From: JBKQVT01 sp052139835
GTDB taxonomy: Bacteria > Planctomycetota > Planctomycetia > Pirellulales > Thermoguttaceae
DNA length: 7,043 bases
NCBI GenBank assembly: GCA_052139835.1
Contig: JBKQVT010000027.1
Location: 1-7,043, forward strand
Direction of reading: 5' to 3'
Shown in pieces: positions 6,369 to 7,043 of the stretch (position 1 is the stretch's first letter; each line of letters begins with the position of its first letter). Made by a program: the position numbers and the translations under genes. Below the pieces are notes generated by a model. The model was not told the DNA's origin and ran no database searches. It worked only from the letters and a program-made list of their open reading frames with translations.

Positions 6369-7042
6369 GCCGTCCCCGCGGCCGCCCCCGCGTCGGCGCT
6401 CCCCTTGGATCCAAGCGCCAAGCGCTGGTAGAAGCGTTCCATGAGTGCACTGGCAAAGGTGTCGTCCGCGCTCCAAAGGCTCGCGACAACGGTTTTCGAG
6501 CCGGCCGCCAAGAAGGCTTCCGCCAAATCGCTGACTCCTTCCTCTCCTTGCAGTTTGCCCACTCCGGTGTCGCATGCAGAGAGCGTCGTCAGGTCGGCGT
6601 TCAATCGCAACTTCTTGATTTCTCGGACCTGCAACAAACCGTCCTCACCCGCCTTTGGATCAGCCCCAAGGACTAATGCTGATCGTTCCGGATACAGCGC
6701 GTCGGCAAATCCATGGACTGCCAAGTGCGGGACGCGAAACTGGTTGAGCGGTTCTCCCTTGAATGCGCTCTCAGTAGCGCTCGCACCAAACAGAGTTTCT
6801 GCGCCCTTTCCCACAATTCTACTGATGCTCTCGACCTCTTCTCGCGTTTGTGGCAGATCATGAAGCGACATTCCGACGAAATCGGCGAAACTGCGAACGA
6901 ACCGACCCCGCAATGTCTCGGAAGCTGGGATTCTGTTGCCCTTACCGCCTTGATTCTCGTAAGCAACGTCCCCCACTCCAAGGAACCGTCGAGGGGACTC
7001 TTGCTTTCTGTCCCTCCTTCGCAGCGCATCGAGAACGGTGGC
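6269..7042 (-). CDS. CHAT-domain (caspase-like) protein, 5' partial, C-terminus apparently truncated
   Basis: The frame is open to the right edge: upstream of the GTG at 6976 it reads ATVLDALRRRDRKQESPRRFLGVGD, which is CHAT-like, so the start lies outside the window. Seen in order: LPQTREEVESI, then HLAVHGFAD with the presumed catalytic His (codon 6715-6713), a (S)ALVLGA strand, DGLLQVREIKKLRLNADL, TTLSACDTGVG with the presumed catalytic Cys (codon 6574-6572), GEEGVSDLAEAFLAAGSKTVVASLW and ALMERFYQRL. Known: CHAT proteins are clan CD cysteine peptidases related to caspases and separase, often fused to TPR repeats; any such repeats would be off the window. Oddity: after FYQRL the usual ending (ALRxAQ helix and a final W-x-P/A-F strand) is missing. 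It is replaced by a low-complexity tail that runs antisense through the lipoprotein gene. GC is lower than in neighbouring genes. The His/Cys pair is intact, but folding without the end is uncertain. Confidence 0.85.
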   Translation of the reverse strand, partial: ATVLDALRRRDRKQESPRRFLGVGDVAYENQGGKGNRIPASETLRGRFVRSFADFVGMSLHDLPQTREEVESISRIVGKGAETLFGASATESAFKGEPLNQFRVPHLAVHGFADALYPERSALVLGADPKAGEDGLLQVREIKKLRLNADLTTLSACDTGVGKLQGEEGVSDLAEAFLAAGSKTVVASLWSADDTFASALMERFYQRLALGSKGSADAGAAAGTAQRRSDSSVRAKVKSLFLPAATTADSGVCRASP

Positions 7043-7043
7043 G

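Noticed and set aside
6673..7029. Second minus-strand frame beside the CHAT gene, considered as a frameshifted N-terminus
   Set aside because: The main CHAT frame is itself open and CHAT-like to the window edge (VLDALRRR...GVGD), so no frameshift is needed.

Overview
The window reads as a piece of a GC-rich planctomycete chromosome (Pirellulales-like). The evidence is the gene types. They include a DUF1559 protein with a prepilin-type N-terminus, a short lipoprotein of the kind that usually sits beside it, a XylR-type regulator with a LacI-like sensor fused to an AraC DNA-binding domain, an AlgH protein of planctomycete flavour, and a large beta-strand-repeat surface protein ending in a PEP-CTERM sorting signal. 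No species can be named from this alone.

Layout. Bases 2-2326 (+) hold the 3' part of a secreted PATR-repeat/PEP-CTERM protein, open at the left edge. Bases 2403-2999 (-) hold an algH/yqgE gene, convergent with it, whose reading frame runs through a 62-bp palindromic REP-like element at 2759-2820. Bases 3000-3356 are a divergent intergenic region with several inverted repeats and a good sigma70-type promoter overlapping a possible operator. Bases 3357-4547 (+) hold the XylR-type regulator. Bases 4548-4713 contain a perfect 15-bp palindrome and a second promoter. Bases 4714-5811 and 5853-6368 (+) hold the DUF1559 protein and the lipoprotein, probably one transcript. Bases 6269-7042 (-) hold a CHAT-domain (caspase-like) protein. 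It is open at the right edge, and its C-terminus appears truncated where it runs antisense into the lipoprotein gene.

How the genes relate. Three products are predicted to act at the cell surface: the PEP-CTERM protein, the DUF1559 pseudopilin-like protein and the lipoprotein. The XylR-type regulator lies directly upstream of the DUF1559/lipoprotein pair and may control itself and perhaps that pair, but this is inferred only from position and palindromes. The CHAT gene has lower GC and a broken 3' end, which suggests a rearrangement boundary near 6370-6425.

The most notable signal is the palindromic element inside algH. It is free of stop codons in all six frames, so it can sit in a gene without ending translation. 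In this respect it recalls the Rickettsia palindromic elements.
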